Source: Methanosarcina sp.
GTDB lineage: Archaea > Halobacteriota > Methanosarcinia > Methanosarcinales > Methanosarcinaceae
Direction: 5' to 3'
NCBI GenBank assembly: GCA_003157235.1
Contig: PMJC01000299.1
Span: 1-6,011, forward strand
Length of the DNA stretch: 6,011 nt
Below are positions 5,644 to 6,011 of the stretch, piece after piece. Both the position numbers and the translations under genes were made by a program. The first letter of the stretch is position 1. Each line of letters starts with the position of its first letter. The notes under the pieces were generated by a model. The model ran no database searches. It was given only the letters and a program-made list of their open reading frames with translations, and had not been told where the DNA came from.

Positions 5644-5955
5644 TTGTTTTTGAATGCGTTCTCTTACCTTTTCAATTTAGCAGGCTCGTTACTTATCATA
5701 TATGGTGGTCTTCGGGCAATTGTAGAGATAATTTTGTGTGAAGTTTTGAAGAAATCATATAGTTACCAGCAAATGAGAAAAGGGCTTACGGACAAAATTG
5801 TCTTTGGGCTTGAGTTTTTCATTGCAGCCGATGTACTGGAGACCACCAGGCATCCCACGCAGGAAAAACTGATCATTCTTGGCACCGTCGTGTTGATAAG
5901 AACAGTTCTTGGTTATTTTCTCAACAAGGAAGTTTCAGAACACCAGCTGGATTAA
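5644..5955 (+). CDS. DUF1622 family membrane protein
   Basis: The product is about 103 residues with three predicted helices: residues 7-30 (FNLAGSLLIIYGGLRAIVEI), 52-64 (IVFGLEFFIAADV) and 75-93 (LIILGTVVLIRTVLGYF). The block FGLEFFIAADVLETTRHPT, followed by the ILGTVVLIRTVLGYFLNKE helix, is the hallmark of DUF1622, a small integral membrane family of unknown function found in bacteria and archaea. The length is slightly under the usual 110-120, so the N-terminus may be short. There is no in-frame ATG before the first helix: candidates are TTG at 5644-5646 and TTG at 5650-5652, the latter 7-8 bases after AGAAGG. The frame stays open upstream as far as 5608 (GDGKRTLENLEG), and an out-of-frame ATG at 5606 could have been the start before a one-base loss. 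The stop is TAA at 5953-5955. It stands alone. Confidence 0.9.
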   Translation: MFLNAFSYLFNLAGSLLIIYGGLRAIVEIILCEVLKKSYSYQQMRKGLTDKIVFGLEFFIAADVLETTRHPTQEKLIILGTVVLIRTVLGYFLNKEVSEHQLD

Positions 5956-6011
5956 AATAGGGTAAAAAGCCTCATAACATGTTTAGAACTCTGGATCTCT
6001 TGGTAGCCTGT

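Overview
The window looks like a chromosomal segment from a methanogenic archaeon, most likely Methanosarcina or a close relative. This rests on very AT-rich spacers, archaeal TATA boxes, purine-rich Shine-Dalgarno sites, and a set of products typical of that genus: a dCache sensor, an HdeD-type membrane protein, a DUF1622 membrane protein and a YVTN surface-propeller fragment. The genus is inferred from recalled family resemblance, not from a database match.

Layout. A dCache-domain membrane sensor gene (minus strand, start 1121) runs off the left edge and carries an apparent frameshift near base 67. An 800-base spacer (1122-1923) holds its promoter and a short decayed reading frame. A six-helix HdeD/DUF308 membrane protein gene (1924-2472, minus) follows, with a TATA box at 2549-2557 and an apparently damaged start. 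From about 2561 to 4000 there is a run of decayed minus-strand genes: a YVTN beta-propeller fragment, a TnpB/IS605 OrfB-type transposase fossil, an unidentified remnant, and a fragment with an exact Asp-box motif. An intact small gene for a secreted acidic protein (4018-4251, minus) lies beyond, with three imperfect tandem repeats of about 50 bases in its leader. A gene-poor stretch (4441-5355) has only one doubtful reading frame and a pair of palindromes. At the right, a doubtful 83-codon minus-strand frame diverges from an intact DUF1622 membrane protein gene (plus strand, 5644-5955).

Function. There is no convincing operon. The intact products are all membrane or exported proteins (sensor, HdeD, small secreted protein, DUF1622), and two of the fossils belong to surface-type repeat families. 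The main story is gene decay on one strand: frameshifts, lost start codons and fragments. No complete novel defence or metabolic system is visible.
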